The notes: generated from the sequence alone by a model not told the origin. A stretch of DNA of 64,000 nt from Rhizobium sp. EC-SD404 (GCF_902498825.1 NZ_LR701459.1:1308001-1372000), one strand, 5' to 3'. Counted from the stretch's first letter, positions 7,647-16,992 are shown. A program made the numbers and translations.

Positions 7647-9527
7647 CATGCCCTTCGGCCGCATATGCCGCTTTTGTGCGGCGATGCGGAACGTGGCGTT
7701 CGGGGCGCCGTAGCCGCGATAGTCACCGCGCCGTTCGATGATCTCGAAGAGGAAGCCTTCGCCCCAGGTGGGAGCGTAGAGCTGGAAATATTCGCCATTC
7801 TCGTCGCGGTCGTAGAGAATGTTTTCCGCCCTCAGCCGGTCGGCAAGTTCGGGTTCCAGTCCGAAGCGGGCTTCGACGTCGTCATAGTAGTTCGGAGACA
7901 GCGCCAAAGGCTTGAAGCCGGCTTTGCGCAGGGACGCCGCCGTCGCGAAGATATCGTCCGTTGCGAAGGCAATGTGCTGGACGCCCGAGCCGAAGCTTTG
8001 GGAAATGAAGTGGCCGGCCAGTGTGCGCTGGTTGTCCGCACCGTTCAATGTCAGGCGCAAGCCGCCGTCTTCGGACTCGATCGCCTGGCTGCGCACCACG
8101 CCCGCTGGATCGACGACGTCGACCGTCGGAGTTTTGTGGGCGCGGAAGATGGATGTGTAGAAGAGAAGCCACGACAGCATCTCGCCATGCTCCATCGTCT
8201 GGCCGACATGGTCGATGCGGGTGAGCCCGGCGGTATCGGCAGGTGATGCGCGATCGCTGCGGGCAAAGTCGATGTCCCAGAGCTTGGAGAGATCGGAACC
8301 CCGGTCGAGGAAGTAGATCACACCGCCGCCGGCGCCGCGGATGGCGGGGATTTTCAGTTCGCCCGGGCCGACTTCCTGTTCGAAGGGCTCGGCGCCGAGC
8401 GCGCGGGCACGCTCGACGGTTGCTTTCGCATCGTCGGTCCAGAGCGCAAAGGCGTAGACCGACGTGCCATGGACCAGGAAGGACGAGTGCGCGAAGCCTG
8501 AATTGTCGGTGTTGACGACGATGTTGATATCGCCTTGGCGCCACAGCGCGACGTCTTTGGAGACATGCCGGCCGACTTCGGAAAATCCCATCGCGGAAAG
8601 AAGCGCGGCAATGTCGGCCGCTCCCTTCTGATCTGTCGCGAATTCAACGAAGGCGACACCCTCGACGCCGATCGGTGCCGGCATGGCTGGCAGGTCGACC
8701 GACAGAGCGGGTTCGTCGCGCCGGATCCGGTCTATCAGCCAGATGAGCGACCGATGTCCATCGACGGCGATCGCACGCGGCGAACCACCGCGGAACTGGT
8801 CGTTGAAGATCTCGAGCGAGAGATAGCCGTCATAGCCCGTCGCGGCGACGGCTGCCATGAATGCCGGGACGGGCAGGTCGCCTTCGCCCGGCATATTGCG
8901 ATAATGGCGGCTCCAGTAAAGCAGATCCATGTCGATCGCCGGCGCATCGGCGAGTTGCACGAAGAAGATCTTGTCCTTCGGGATCGAGCGGATGGACTTT
9001 AGATCCGTGCGGCGCGCAAGCGTGTGAAAGGAATCGAGGATGAGGCCGACATTGGGATGATCGGCGCGGCGCACGATTTCCCAGGCGTCGCGGTGGTCGT
9101 TGACATGCCGCCCCCAGGCCAGCGCCTCATAGCCGATGCGCAGGCCTCGCTTGGCGGCACGCTCGCCGAGTTCGCTCAGATCATCGGCAGCGCGGTCGAT
9201 GCCGCCCATGGCGATCGGCGATACCGACGAGCAGACGAGGATGAGGTCGGTTCCTAGTTCCTGCATGACGTCGAACTTGCGTTCAGCCCGGTCGAATGCG
9301 CGGGCGCGCTGCGGCTCCGGCAGACCTTCGAAGTCGCGGAAAGGCTGGTAAAGCGTGATCTCAAGACCGGCATCGGCTGCCATCTTGGCGACATCGCGCG
9401 GCGACCCGTCGAAGGCGAGGAAGTCGTTCTCGAAGATCTCGATGCCGTCGAAACCGGCGCGGGCTATGGCCGCGAGTTTTTCGGTAAGATTGCCGCTGAT
9501 CGAAACGGTTGCGATCGATGTCTTCAT
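7635..9527 (-). CDS. quiC: 3-dehydroshikimate dehydratase fused to HPPD-like domain (QuiC type)
   Basis: Two-domain protein, 630 residues. The first 270 residues are a sugar-phosphate isomerase/epimerase TIM barrel with FDGIEIFENDF, LILDSFHTLARR and the metal-site block SLEIFNDQFRGG. Residues from about 290 on are a 4-hydroxyphenylpyruvate-dioxygenase-like VOC domain (RIDHVGQTM, GVQHIAFATDDIF, EYFQLYAPTWGEG). This is the architecture of QuiC-type 3-dehydroshikimate dehydratases, which make protocatechuate in quinate/shikimate catabolism. Its start overlaps the stop of the shikimate dehydrogenase gene, so both are on one transcript. Assignment agrees with the dehydroquinase and TRAP importer nearby. 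Confidence 0.88.
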   Translation of the reverse strand: MKTSIATVSISGNLTEKLAAIARAGFDGIEIFENDFLAFDGSPRDVAKMAADAGLEITLYQPFRDFEGLPEPQRARAFDRAERKFDVMQELGTDLILVCSSVSPIAMGGIDRAADDLSELGERAAKRGLRIGYEALAWGRHVNDHRDAWEIVRRADHPNVGLILDSFHTLARRTDLKSIRSIPKDKIFFVQLADAPAIDMDLLYWSRHYRNMPGEGDLPVPAFMAAVAATGYDGYLSLEIFNDQFRGGSPRAIAVDGHRSLIWLIDRIRRDEPALSVDLPAMPAPIGVEGVAFVEFATDQKGAADIAALLSAMGFSEVGRHVSKDVALWRQGDINIVVNTDNSGFAHSSFLVHGTSVYAFALWTDDAKATVERARALGAEPFEQEVGPGELKIPAIRGAGGGVIYFLDRGSDLSKLWDIDFARSDRASPADTAGLTRIDHVGQTMEHGEMLSWLLFYTSIFRAHKTPTVDVVDPAGVVRSQAIESEDGGLRLTLNGADNQRTLAGHFISQSFGSGVQHIAFATDDIFATAASLRKAGFKPLALSPNYYDDVEARFGLEPELADRLRAENILYDRDENGEYFQLYAPTWGEGFLFEIIERRGDYRGYGAPNATFRIAAQKRHMRPKGMPAA

Positions 9528-10363
9528 GCCTGCTCCAGCGCCTCTGCTGTAAGCGCATGGCGCAGTTCCTTGGTATCGACACGGGCGCCGGTGAATGCGT
9601 GGAACGCGTCGACGCCCTGATGGAAGAAGAGTTCGTAGCCGCTGATGGTCGCCAGTCCGCGCTTCTGGGCGTCCAGCAGGAATTGCGTTTCGACCGGCGT
9701 GTAGACCGCATCGAACGCCCAGCCAGCCTTGGGCATCAGGCCCAAGGGAACAGCCGTGCCGGGAATGCCGGTCATGCCGAGCGGCGTGCAGTTGACGATT
9801 CCATCGGCGCCGGCCGTCGCGTCTTCGATCGTCGGTGAAACCGATACGGCCAAGCCAGGGGCGTTCACTCGCAGCGCGTTCGCGAGGGCTTCGGCGCGTA
9901 CAGGGTCGGTGTCAAAGATGTGCAGCGCACTGGCTTTGAGTTCGGCCAGCGCAAAAGCCACCGCTTTGCCGACCCCACCTGCGCCCGCCATGGCGACAGT
10001 GCCGGGCTTCATACCCGGCATACTTTCACGGAAAGTGGCCACGAAGCCGGTGTAGTCGGTGTTGGTGCCCGAGGAACCTGTGGGATCGAAGATCACCGTA
10101 TTGCAGGCAGCTATCGCGCGGACACGGGGATCTGGAACGTTCAGCGCGGGGAACACGCGCTCCTTGTACGGATAGGTGATGTTGATGCCGCGAAAGCCGC
10201 TCTCACGGCATCGATCGAACACCGCATCGAAATCGAGACCCATGTCGGCCGGGATCAGCGGCTCGTAGCTGACATCCATGCCGCAGAGCCGTCCCGCCAG
10301 CCGGTGCAGCATGGGCGACTTGGAGCGCTTGATGTTGTCACCGATTAATCCGAGCCGAAACAT
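9524..10363 (-). CDS. Shikimate/quinate 5-dehydrogenase, probably NAD-dependent
   Basis: Shikimate dehydrogenase family oxidoreductase, 279 residues. Substrate-binding residues are in KRSKSPMLH (about 13-21) and the catalytic Lys in ITYPYKE; the dinucleotide loop is GAGGVGKAVAFAL. After the second beta strand the sequence is HIFDTDPVRA: the Asp where AroE usually has NRT favours NAD over NADP, as in catabolic quinate/shikimate dehydrogenases. Together with quiC downstream and aroQ and the TRAP genes nearby, the likely role is oxidation of quinate or shikimate to the 3-dehydro compound. Biosynthetic AroE is the alternative, but the context argues against it. Confidence 0.86.
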   Translation of the reverse strand: MFRLGLIGDNIKRSKSPMLHRLAGRLCGMDVSYEPLIPADMGLDFDAVFDRCRESGFRGINITYPYKERVFPALNVPDPRVRAIAACNTVIFDPTGSSGTNTDYTGFVATFRESMPGMKPGTVAMAGAGGVGKAVAFALAELKASALHIFDTDPVRAEALANALRVNAPGLAVSVSPTIEDATAGADGIVNCTPLGMTGIPGTAVPLGLMPKAGWAFDAVYTPVETQFLLDAQKRGLATISGYELFFHQGVDAFHAFTGARVDTKELRHALTAEALEQA

Positions 10364-10404
10364 GTCCTGTAATCCTGTCGTCGCAACGCACGGCGCTCCG
10401 ATGC

Positions 10405-10418
10405 GCCATTACAATGGC
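10405..10418. promoter_or_regulatory. Perfect dyad, candidate operator
   Basis: GCCATT-AC-AATGGC is a perfect 14-base palindrome. It begins five bases downstream of the -10-like hexamer of the minus-strand promoter described here, so it covers the expected transcription start. A repressor bound there would block transcription. The adjacent GntR-family proteins are the obvious candidates, though I did not find a second copy before the TRAP genes. Confidence 0.5.
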
Positions 10419-10423
10419 AACAG

Positions 10424-10452
10424 ACATAATCCATTTCATCGGATATTTTCAA
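10424..10452 (-). promoter_or_regulatory. Sigma70-like promoter for shikimate dehydrogenase-quiC
   Basis: On the minus strand TTGAAA (10452-10447) is followed after exactly 17 bases by TTATGT (10429-10424). Spacing and hexamers fit a housekeeping promoter reading toward the gene that starts at 10363. Confidence 0.5.
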
Positions 10453-10485
10453 CTTTGAATGATCAACGCGCGATCAGGTTCTGTG

Positions 10486-11160
10486 TCAGGTCTTGATCGT
10501 TCCCGTGGCCAACGCGTGCTCGACCCCTCCGCCGACGTGCTTTTCGAGCATCGACTTGGCCGTCGGGGCATCGCGATCAAGCGCAGCTTCCAGCATCACC
10601 CGGTGCTCGCGTGCGGCGATGTCGCCTCGAAACGACAGCGCGATCATCTGATAGCGCAGGTATTTGTCGAAGACGGCGGCATGCGTATCCATCAAGACCT
10701 TGGAGCCACAGGCCGAGATGAGTGCCTGGTGAAATTCCCAGTCATAACGCTTCCACATCTCCGTCTGGCTCATGTCACCGTCGCGCATGCGCTGCTCCAG
10801 CGCCGCGAGCTTGTGGTGGGCGGCAACGACGCGGCCTTCCCATTCCACATCGCCGGCCGCAAAGGACTGCTCGAGCGCAAATCCCTCGAGAAGCTGGCGC
10901 AGCGCCGCAACTTCGCGCAGGTTCTCCACCGACACCGGGGCGGCTTCGAAGCCACGCTGGCCTTCGGCGACGACCAACCCTTCCGAGGTCAGTCGGCTGA
11001 GGATTTCGCGCAAGGTACTGATGCTTGCACCGTAGACATCCTTCAGCTTGTCGAGCTTCAGCTTCTGGCTGGGTGCGATGCGGCCGAAGATGATATCGGC
11101 GCGGATGCGGCGATAGGCATTGTCCCCGATCGTTTCGGTATGAATAACCGGTTCAGTCAT
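10486..11160 (-). CDS. GntR-family regulator (FCD/FadR subfamily), copy 1
   Basis: DNA-binding regulator, 224 residues. The N-terminal winged helix spans about 14-72, with YRRIRADIIFG and SISTLREILSRLTSEGL. An all-helical FCD ligand-binding domain follows, with metal-ligand-like residues in DWEFHQALI and EHRVMLEAAL. It lies upstream of the shikimate dehydrogenase gene on the same strand, and next to a close paralogue. The likely effector is an aromatic or alicyclic acid such as quinate, shikimate or protocatechuate; this is inferred from position. Confidence 0.85.
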   Translation of the reverse strand: MTEPVIHTETIGDNAYRRIRADIIFGRIAPSQKLKLDKLKDVYGASISTLREILSRLTSEGLVVAEGQRGFEAAPVSVENLREVAALRQLLEGFALEQSFAAGDVEWEGRVVAAHHKLAALEQRMRDGDMSQTEMWKRYDWEFHQALISACGSKVLMDTHAAVFDKYLRYQMIALSFRGDIAAREHRVMLEAALDRDAPTAKSMLEKHVGGGVEHALATGTIKT

Positions 11161-11224
11161 CTTTCACTCTCTGCCGCAGATTTCCACAGAAGCTGCCCGA
11201 GCACGGTGAGCAATTCAACTGATC

Positions 11225-11908
11225 TTACTGAGCTGCCAATGGAAAGAGCCCTTGCTCGACTGTGTAATCCACGCAGGCGTGGATGTGTCGATCGAGCGTG
11301 CGGAGGGCCGTCTCGGCGTCGCGGACAAGGGCGCATTCCAGCAGCGTCCTGTGTTCGTCGACCGCGATCTCGCCGCGGAAACGCACGGCCAGGATCTGGT
11401 AGCGCAAGAACTGGTCGAAGATGATGCCGTGCGTGTCCATCAGCGCACGGGACCCGCAGGCCGATATCAGCGCATGATGAAACTCGCGGTCGTAGTGCTT
11501 CCATGCCGATGTCTGGTGAAGATCGCCCGCAAGAATCAGCGTTTCCAGCCGTGCGAGCTTGTGATGGGCTGCGACGACTCGGCCTTCCCATTCGATGTCG
11601 CCGGCGGTGAACGACTCTCTCAGCGCATGGCCTTCCAATAGGCCCCGCATTGCGGCCACTTCGCGGAAGTTCGCAACCGAGATCGGCGCGACCTCGAAAC
11701 CGCGTTGGCCTTCGGCGGTGACCAGACCTTCGGACGAGAGGCGGTAGAGCACTTCGCGCAACGTGCTGACGCTCGTCGCATAGCGTCCGCGCAACCGCTC
11801 CAGCCTCAGGCGTTCGCCTGGGCCGAGATGGCCGAAAATAATATCGGTTCGAATGCGGCGATAGGTTGCGTCGCCCGCAGTCTCCGTTGAATGGAAGTCG
11901 CCGCTCAC
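11225..11908 (-). CDS. GntR-family regulator (FCD/FadR subfamily), copy 2
   Basis: Paralogue of the previous regulator, 227 residues from the GTG at 11908. That GTG is preferred because GGAGG stands eight bases upstream; a TTG six bases earlier would leave only two. Long stretches match copy 1, for example EGQRGFE, DIEWEGRVVAAHHKLA (DVEWEGRVVAAHHKLA in copy 1) and LISACGS, so the pair looks like a tandem duplication. It is divergent from the TRAP importer genes and could control them. Confidence 0.84.
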   Translation of the reverse strand: MSGDFHSTETAGDATYRRIRTDIIFGHLGPGERLRLERLRGRYATSVSTLREVLYRLSSEGLVTAEGQRGFEVAPISVANFREVAAMRGLLEGHALRESFTAGDIEWEGRVVAAHHKLARLETLILAGDLHQTSAWKHYDREFHHALISACGSRALMDTHGIIFDQFLRYQILAVRFRGEIAVDEHRTLLECALVRDAETALRTLDRHIHACVDYTVEQGLFPLAAQ

Positions 11909-12116
11909 GCTCAAGTCCTCCTCAGCGTCCAGCCCATCTGCCCGACATGAGAGCTGCAGGCAAGCTTGGCGAGCGCGTCTCAGTGACCAGATATAATCAA
12001 TAATCTCATATGAAATCCACGACGCCTATTGAAATGCGCTTTGTCGAGTGGCATGAAAAGCGGTATCCGCCGGCTGGAGGCCATGGGCGGGCAAGAAATT
12101 CAAAGGGAGGACCCTC

Positions 12117-13106
12117 ATGTTTTCGAAGTTTTCACGCCGCTCCATCCTTGCGGCCGGTGCGCTGGTGTTGTCGGCTGCCGTCAGTGTTCCGGCGATCGCC
12201 CAGGAACCCGTCGAACTGCGTTTCTCGGCCGTATTCTCGGATCAGGACATTCGTGCGCGCATGATGGAGCGCTTCACTGAAGAGCTCGGCGGCGAGTTCC
12301 AGTTCCAGGGCTATTACGGCGGCAACCTGTTCAAGCAGGGCACCGAACTGGTCGCGCTTCAGCGCGGCAATTTGGAGATGGGCAACATCGCCCCACAGGA
12401 CATTTCCAACCAGATCCCGGCCTGGTCGATCCTGACATCGGCTTACCTTTTCCGCGACGCCGACCACCTGCGCGCCTTCTTCGCCAGCGAAGCCGGCGAT
12501 GAGATGAAGCAGATGGTTGAGGACCAGCTCTCGGTCAAAATCCTCGGCCCGACCTATTTCGGCGCGCGCCATGTGGGCCTGCGCACCGAAGAGCGTGTCG
12601 AGACGCCGGAAGACCTGCAGGGGATCAACCTGCGCATGCCCGGTGGCGATGCCTGGCAGTTTCTCGGTCAGGCGCTCGGCGCAAACCCGACGCCGATGGC
12701 CTATGCCGAAGTCTACACCGGCCTGCAGACCGGCGCGATCGACGGCCAGGACAACCCGCTTCCGAACGTTCAGAACATGAAGTTCTACGAAGTGATGTCG
12801 CAAATCGTGCTGACGTCTCACCTCGTCGGCTTCGACCTTCTGACGATCTCGCTGGATGCTTGGAACGGGTTGACCCCCGAGCAGCAGGAAACGCTGCAGA
12901 CGGCCGCCGATAACGCGATCGACTGGAGCCAGGCCGAGCATGTGAAGCAGGAAGAGGAACTCGCCGCCTATTTCGAAGAGCAGGGCCTCGAAGTGTACGA
13001 GCCCAATCTCGATGCTTTCCGCGAGTATGCTCAGAATCTCTACCTGGAATCGAGCCTCGCCGAAAGCTGGCCCGAGGGTATGGTCGAGACCATCAACGGC
13101 ATGTGA
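12117..13106 (+). CDS. TRAP transporter substrate-binding protein, DctP family
   Basis: Periplasmic solute receptor of a tripartite ATP-independent importer, 329 residues. A signal peptide covers about residues 1-28, ending AIAQE. The mature part shows the family features QGTELVALQRGN, the carboxylate-binding Arg region INLRMPGGDAW, and VYTGLQTGAIDGQDNP. A strong ribosome site (GGGAGG) precedes the ATG. The 200-base divergent gap to the GntR gene holds the promoter, but I saw no convincing hexamers. With quinate/shikimate genes on both sides, an alicyclic carboxylate ligand is likely. Confidence 0.9.
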   Translation: MFSKFSRRSILAAGALVLSAAVSVPAIAQEPVELRFSAVFSDQDIRARMMERFTEELGGEFQFQGYYGGNLFKQGTELVALQRGNLEMGNIAPQDISNQIPAWSILTSAYLFRDADHLRAFFASEAGDEMKQMVEDQLSVKILGPTYFGARHVGLRTEERVETPEDLQGINLRMPGGDAWQFLGQALGANPTPMAYAEVYTGLQTGAIDGQDNPLPNVQNMKFYEVMSQIVLTSHLVGFDLLTISLDAWNGLTPEQQETLQTAADNAIDWSQAEHVKQEEELAAYFEEQGLEVYEPNLDAFREYAQNLYLESSLAESWPEGMVETINGM

Positions 13107-13119
13107 TGCGATAACGGCC

Positions 13120-13147
13120 AGCCGTGGCTCGTTGAATAGCCACGGCT
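13120..13147 (+). terminator. Intercistronic hairpin after dctP
   Basis: AGCCGTGGCT pairs perfectly with AGCCACGGCT around an eight-base loop, between the binding-protein stop and the small permease start. With no T-run it is more likely an mRNA-stabilising or attenuating stem that keeps the binding protein in excess. Confidence 0.6.
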
Positions 13148-13177
13148 CGCCGGCTTGCAATCATCGAGGAGGTCGCG

Positions 13178-13690
13178 ATGCAACTCATGCCCGTGTTGCG
13201 CTGGCTCTACCGGCGCGCCGAGAACATTCTCGCCATCATGATGGGCGTGATGTTCGTAGCGTTCATCGCGCAGATCATCTTCCGATACTTCCTCAATTTC
13301 CCGATCGGCTGGACGTCCGAACTGTCGGTCATCATGTGGCTGTGGATGGTTCTCTGGGGCGCGGCCTTCGTGATCCGCGAAGATGAAGAGATCCGGTTCG
13401 ACCTTCTGTTCTGGATGGTCCCTCCCGTAGCGCGTCGCGTCATGCTGATCGTCGGCGGCGTCTTGCTGATCGGGCTTTACGTCTTCTCGCTGCCGGCAGT
13501 CGTCGATTACGTCACCTTCATGAAAGTGCAATCGACGGCTTACTTGAAAATCCGCTTCGACTGGCTCTTCTCGATCTACGTGTTCTTCGCCGTCGCCGTG
13601 ATCTGCCGTTACGCGTACCTCGTCTGGCGCGCTATCCGGGGTGGCGAGACCCGTGACGCCGACCCCACAGAAGCGAGTTCGGGTCTATGA
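13178..13690 (+). CDS. TRAP transporter small permease, DctQ family
   Basis: Small membrane subunit of the TRAP importer, 170 residues, with four predicted transmembrane segments (about 17-37, 49-69, 85-107, 125-146). The family pattern is seen in NFPIGWTSELSVIMWLW and WGAAFVIREDEEIRFDLLF. The start is preceded by GAGGAGG. It overlaps the large permease gene by 4 bases. Its role is to bridge the solute receptor and the large permease. Confidence 0.88.
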   Translation: MQLMPVLRWLYRRAENILAIMMGVMFVAFIAQIIFRYFLNFPIGWTSELSVIMWLWMVLWGAAFVIREDEEIRFDLLFWMVPPVARRVMLIVGGVLLIGLYVFSLPAVVDYVTFMKVQSTAYLKIRFDWLFSIYVFFAVAVICRYAYLVWRAIRGGETRDADPTEASSGL

Positions 13691-14988
13691 GCCTTTCCGA
13701 TCCTTTCACGCTGTGCATCGTCACGCTCGTTGCGATGAGCGTCCTCGGCCTGCCGATCGGCCATGCGATGATCGGCGCATCGATCCTCTATCTCTTCGCC
13801 GCCGGCCTCGACATGGGCACGGCCGCCGAACAGCTGTTGAACAGCATGTTCACGAGCTACACGATGCTTGCCGTGCCGCTGTTCATCCTCGCCGCCGAGC
13901 TGATGAATTCCGGCTCGATGACCATCCGCCTTCTGAACTTCTGCAATGCGCTCGTCGGGCGTTTCCGCGGCGGTCTGGCGCAGGTCAACGTTCTTCAGAG
14001 CCTTATCTTCGCGGGCATGTCCGGTTCGGCGATCGCCGATGCCGCCGGCATGGGCAAGATGATGCAGAAGATGATGACGGAGAACAACAAGTACACGCCG
14101 AGCTTTGCTGCGTCGCTTACGGCCGTATCGGCCGTCATGGCGCCGATCCTGCCGCCGTCCATTCCGCTCGTCATCTATTCGCTGGTGTCGAACGCCTCCA
14201 TCGGCTTCCTGTTTCTCGCCGGTATCCTGCCCGGCCTGCTCATCGCTCTCAGCCAGATGGTTATTGTCGCCTGGAGCGCGCGCCGGCAGAATTTTCCGAC
14301 GGAAGCGCCGGTGCCCCTGCGGAAGCTACCCGGGATCACCATTCGCGCGTTGCCTGCATTGATGCTGCCTGTGGTGCTTCTCGTCGGTCTGCGCGGAGGC
14401 GTGATGACGCCGACGGAAGCGGCCGCAGTCGCGGCTGCCTATGCGCTGGTCGTCTCCGCCATCATTCACCGTGACGTCGGCTTTCGCGAGTTCTTCGGCT
14501 CGTTGCTGTCGGCCGGCCGCATGACCGCTTCCGTCGGCATGCTGATCGCCGGTGCGATGGTCTTCAACTATGTGGTGACGGTCGAGAATATCCCCGCGTC
14601 GCTCAGCGCTTTTCTTTTGAGCTTCGAACTCACGCCGCTGACGTTCCTGCTGCTCGTCAACCTCGTGCTTCTGCTGCTCGGCTGTTTGCTGGAAGGAACG
14701 ACGATCATTCTCGTGATCGTGCCGGTGCTCGTGCCGACCGCCCAGGCGCTGGGCATCGACATGGTGCATTTCGGAATCGTTGTCGTGTTCAACGTGATGC
14801 TCGGCCTGATCACGCCGCCCTATGGGCTACTGCTCTTCGTCGTCGCCCGTGTCTCGGGCGCGCCGCTGCGCGATATCGTGCGTGACACGATGCCGTTCCT
14901 ACTCGGCATGTTCGTCGCGCTGGCGATCATCACCTTCATCCCGTCGGTCGTGCTCTTCGTGCCGCGCCTGTTCGGCTACTCCGGCTAA
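13687..14988 (+). CDS. TRAP transporter large permease, DctM family
   Basis: Sodium-coupled large permease of the TRAP importer, 433 residues with about a dozen hydrophobic segments. Family motifs visible are [44 protein letters not shown] and [12 protein letters not shown]. Translationally coupled to the small subunit. aroQ starts 17 bases after its stop, which ties this importer to dehydroquinate metabolism. Confidence 0.9.
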   Translation: MSLSDPFTLCIVTLVAMSVLGLPIGHAMIGASILYLFAAGLDMGTAAEQLLNSMFTSYTMLAVPLFILAAELMNSGSMTIRLLNFCNALVGRFRGGLAQVNVLQSLIFAGMSGSAIADAAGMGKMMQKMMTENNKYTPSFAASLTAVSAVMAPILPPSIPLVIYSLVSNASIGFLFLAGILPGLLIALSQMVIVAWSARRQNFPTEAPVPLRKLPGITIRALPALMLPVVLLVGLRGGVMTPTEAAAVAAAYALVVSAIIHRDVGFREFFGSLLSAGRMTASVGMLIAGAMVFNYVVTVENIPASLSAFLLSFELTPLTFLLLVNLVLLLLGCLLEGTTIILVIVPVLVPTAQALGIDMVHFGIVVVFNVMLGLITPPYGLLLFVVARVSGAPLRDIVRDTMPFLLGMFVALAIITFIPSVVLFVPRLFGYSG

Positions 14989-15005
14989 TCTTGGAAGTCG
15001 TGTCC

Positions 15006-15443
15006 ATGCCCCATCCGATCTATGTTCTGAACGGCCCGAACCTCAACCGGCTCGGCAAGCGAGAGCCCGAAATCTACGGCCACACGACGTTGGCCGAAGT
15101 CGAGGCCATGTGCCGCGATGCGGCAGGGGATAGCGAGATTGTCTTCCACCAGTCGAACCGCGAATATGAGCTCGTCGATTGGATCCATGAGGCGATCGAT
15201 CAGTCGGCCGCGGGCATCATCATCAATCCGGCGGGGCTGACCTTCACGTCGGTGCCGATCATGGATGCGCTGAAGATGTTTCCTGGCCCGATCATCGAGC
15301 TCCACATCTCCAACATCCATCGCCGCGAAGCGGTCTACCACAACTCGCTGATGTCGAAGGTTGCGACTGCCGTCATCGCGGGGCTCGGTCCCAAGGGTTA
15401 CCGCACGGCCGTGCGTGCCATGGGTGATCTCGTCGACGCCTGA
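15006..15443 (+). CDS. aroQ: 3-dehydroquinate dehydratase, type II
   Basis: Type II dehydroquinase, 145 residues from the ATG at 15006, which gives the standard beginning [14 protein letters not shown]; an in-frame TTG at 14991 is less likely. The catalytic Tyr/Arg loop is [10 protein letters not shown], with [21 protein letters not shown] and [13 protein letters not shown]. It dehydrates 3-dehydroquinate to 3-dehydroshikimate. Last gene of the TRAP operon, so it probably serves catabolism here (quinate to dehydroquinate to dehydroshikimate, then quiC to protocatechuate) rather than chorismate synthesis, although the enzyme is the same in both. Confidence 0.93.
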   Translation: MPHPIYVLNGPNLNRLGKREPEIYGHTTLAEVEAMCRDAAGDSEIVFHQSNREYELVDWIHEAIDQSAAGIIINPAGLTFTSVPIMDALKMFPGPIIELHISNIHRREAVYHNSLMSKVATAVIAGLGPKGYRTAVRAMGDLVDA

Positions 15444-15467
15444 CCTTCGCCAGGCGCAGACGGATGC

Positions 15468-16985
15468 TCAGACCATGTCGGCGGGAAGAAGCGCCTCAGG
15501 CAGGTTCTGGTAGGCGACGGGGCGCAGGAACCTGCGGATCGCGAGCGTCCCGACGGACGTGGCCGCAACGTTAGTGCTGGCGGGGTAGGGGCCGCCATGC
15601 ATCATGGCATCCACCACCTCGACACCCGTCGGAAAGCCGTTCGCGAGGATGCGGCCAGCTTTCTGTTCCAGGATCGGCATCAACCGCTTCGCGGTGTCGG
15701 TATCCGCCTCATCCATTTGCAGGGTAACGGTGAGCTGGCCTTCCAGCGCATTCGCGATCGTCAGCAGGTGATCCTCGTTGCGGGCCCGCACCACGATACC
15801 CGCGGGGCCGAACACTTCTTCCGCCAACTCCGGGTTCGAGATAAACGTGTCGGCGTCGGTTACGAAGAGGCCGGCGGTGGCTGCGCGTCCGCTGGCTTCG
15901 GGTGCGCAGATCGTGCGCACGGCATTGCCGGCAGCGAGCTTCCCGGCATTGCGTCCGAAAGCCTGAGCGATGCCGGCCGACAGCATTGTCTGCTGAGGCA
16001 CCTGACGAAGCTGATTGGCCGCTTCGGTCTCGATGAGGTCGGCGCTCGCTTCCGGAACGATCAGGACGCCGGGATTGGTGCAGAATTGGCCCGCACCCAT
16101 CGTCAGCGATGCTGCCCAGTTGCGTGCGATATCGGCGCCACGGGCGTCGGCTGCTTGAGCAAGCACGAAGACGGGGTTGACCGAACCCAGTTCGCCGAAG
16201 AACGGAATGGGCTCCGGCCGGCTGACAGCCAGATCAAAGAGGGCGCGCCCGCCGCGCAGCGACCCGGTGAAACCGATCGCCTTGATGAGGGGATGCTTGA
16301 CGAGAGCCGCACCGGCTTCATTCGTATCTGACTGGACCAGCGCGAAAATGCCCGGGTGTTGATCCGTCGCACGGATCGCCGCGAGGATTGCGTCGGCAAC
16401 GATCTCCGATGTTCCGGGGTGCGCTTGGTGGCCCTTAACCACGACCGGACAACCGGCGGCGAGCGCCGAGGCGGTGTCGCCACCAGCCGTCGAGAATGCC
16501 AGAGGGAAATTGGATGCGCCGAACACGCCGACGGGGCCGATCGGGCGCTGGACGAGGCGGATCTCCGGGCGCGGCAGCGGCTTGCGCTCCGGGTCGGCCG
16601 CGTCATGGCGCCGGTCGAGATAGGCGCCGTCACGGACATGCTTTGCGAACAGCCGCAACTGGCCGGTGGTGCGACCACGTTCGCCTTCGAGGCGTGCGGC
16701 CGGAAGTCCGGTCTCGGCCATTGCAACGGCAGTGATTGCCGCGCCGCGCTCTTCGATGGCATCGGCGATCGCTTCGAGAAATTGAGCCCGGCTTTCGCGG
16801 CTGGACTGGCTGTAGGGCAGGAACGCCGCCGCTGCCGCCTGGACGGCACGGTCGATATCGGCGGCGCTGCCGCGTGCGAACCTGGTCTCCACTCCGTCAG
16901 TGCGGTCGGCCGTGAAAAAGTCTGAGCCCTCGACCCAGGCCCCTTCGATCAGATGGCGGCCGTGGAGTGTGATGGGATCGGTCAT
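15468..16985 (-). CDS. 2-ketoglutarate semialdehyde (2,5-dioxovalerate) dehydrogenase
   Basis: NADP-type aldehyde dehydrogenase, 505 residues from the ATG at 16985 (MTDPITLHGRHLIEGAW). It shows FGASNFPLAFSTAGGD, ELGSVNPVFVL and the active-site Cys in GAGQFCTNPG. This branch of the superfamily oxidises 2-ketoglutarate semialdehyde to 2-ketoglutarate, the last step of oxidative L-arabinose, galactarate and hydroxyproline breakdown. It is the promoter-distal gene of the minus-strand sugar block, seven bases after the sugar dehydrogenase gene, which supports the arabinose role. Confidence 0.86.
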   Translation of the reverse strand: MTDPITLHGRHLIEGAWVEGSDFFTADRTDGVETRFARGSAADIDRAVQAAAAAFLPYSQSSRESRAQFLEAIADAIEERGAAITAVAMAETGLPAARLEGERGRTTGQLRLFAKHVRDGAYLDRRHDAADPERKPLPRPEIRLVQRPIGPVGVFGASNFPLAFSTAGGDTASALAAGCPVVVKGHQAHPGTSEIVADAILAAIRATDQHPGIFALVQSDTNEAGAALVKHPLIKAIGFTGSLRGGRALFDLAVSRPEPIPFFGELGSVNPVFVLAQAADARGADIARNWAASLTMGAGQFCTNPGVLIVPEASADLIETEAANQLRQVPQQTMLSAGIAQAFGRNAGKLAAGNAVRTICAPEASGRAATAGLFVTDADTFISNPELAEEVFGPAGIVVRARNEDHLLTIANALEGQLTVTLQMDEADTDTAKRLMPILEQKAGRILANGFPTGVEVVDAMMHGGPYPASTNVAATSVGTLAIRRFLRPVAYQNLPEALLPADMV

Positions 16986-16992
16986 GGAAATC

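Noticed and set aside
15006..15443. Reading aroQ as part of aromatic amino-acid synthesis
   Set aside because: Possible, but its place at the end of the TRAP operon beside quiC favours a catabolic role.
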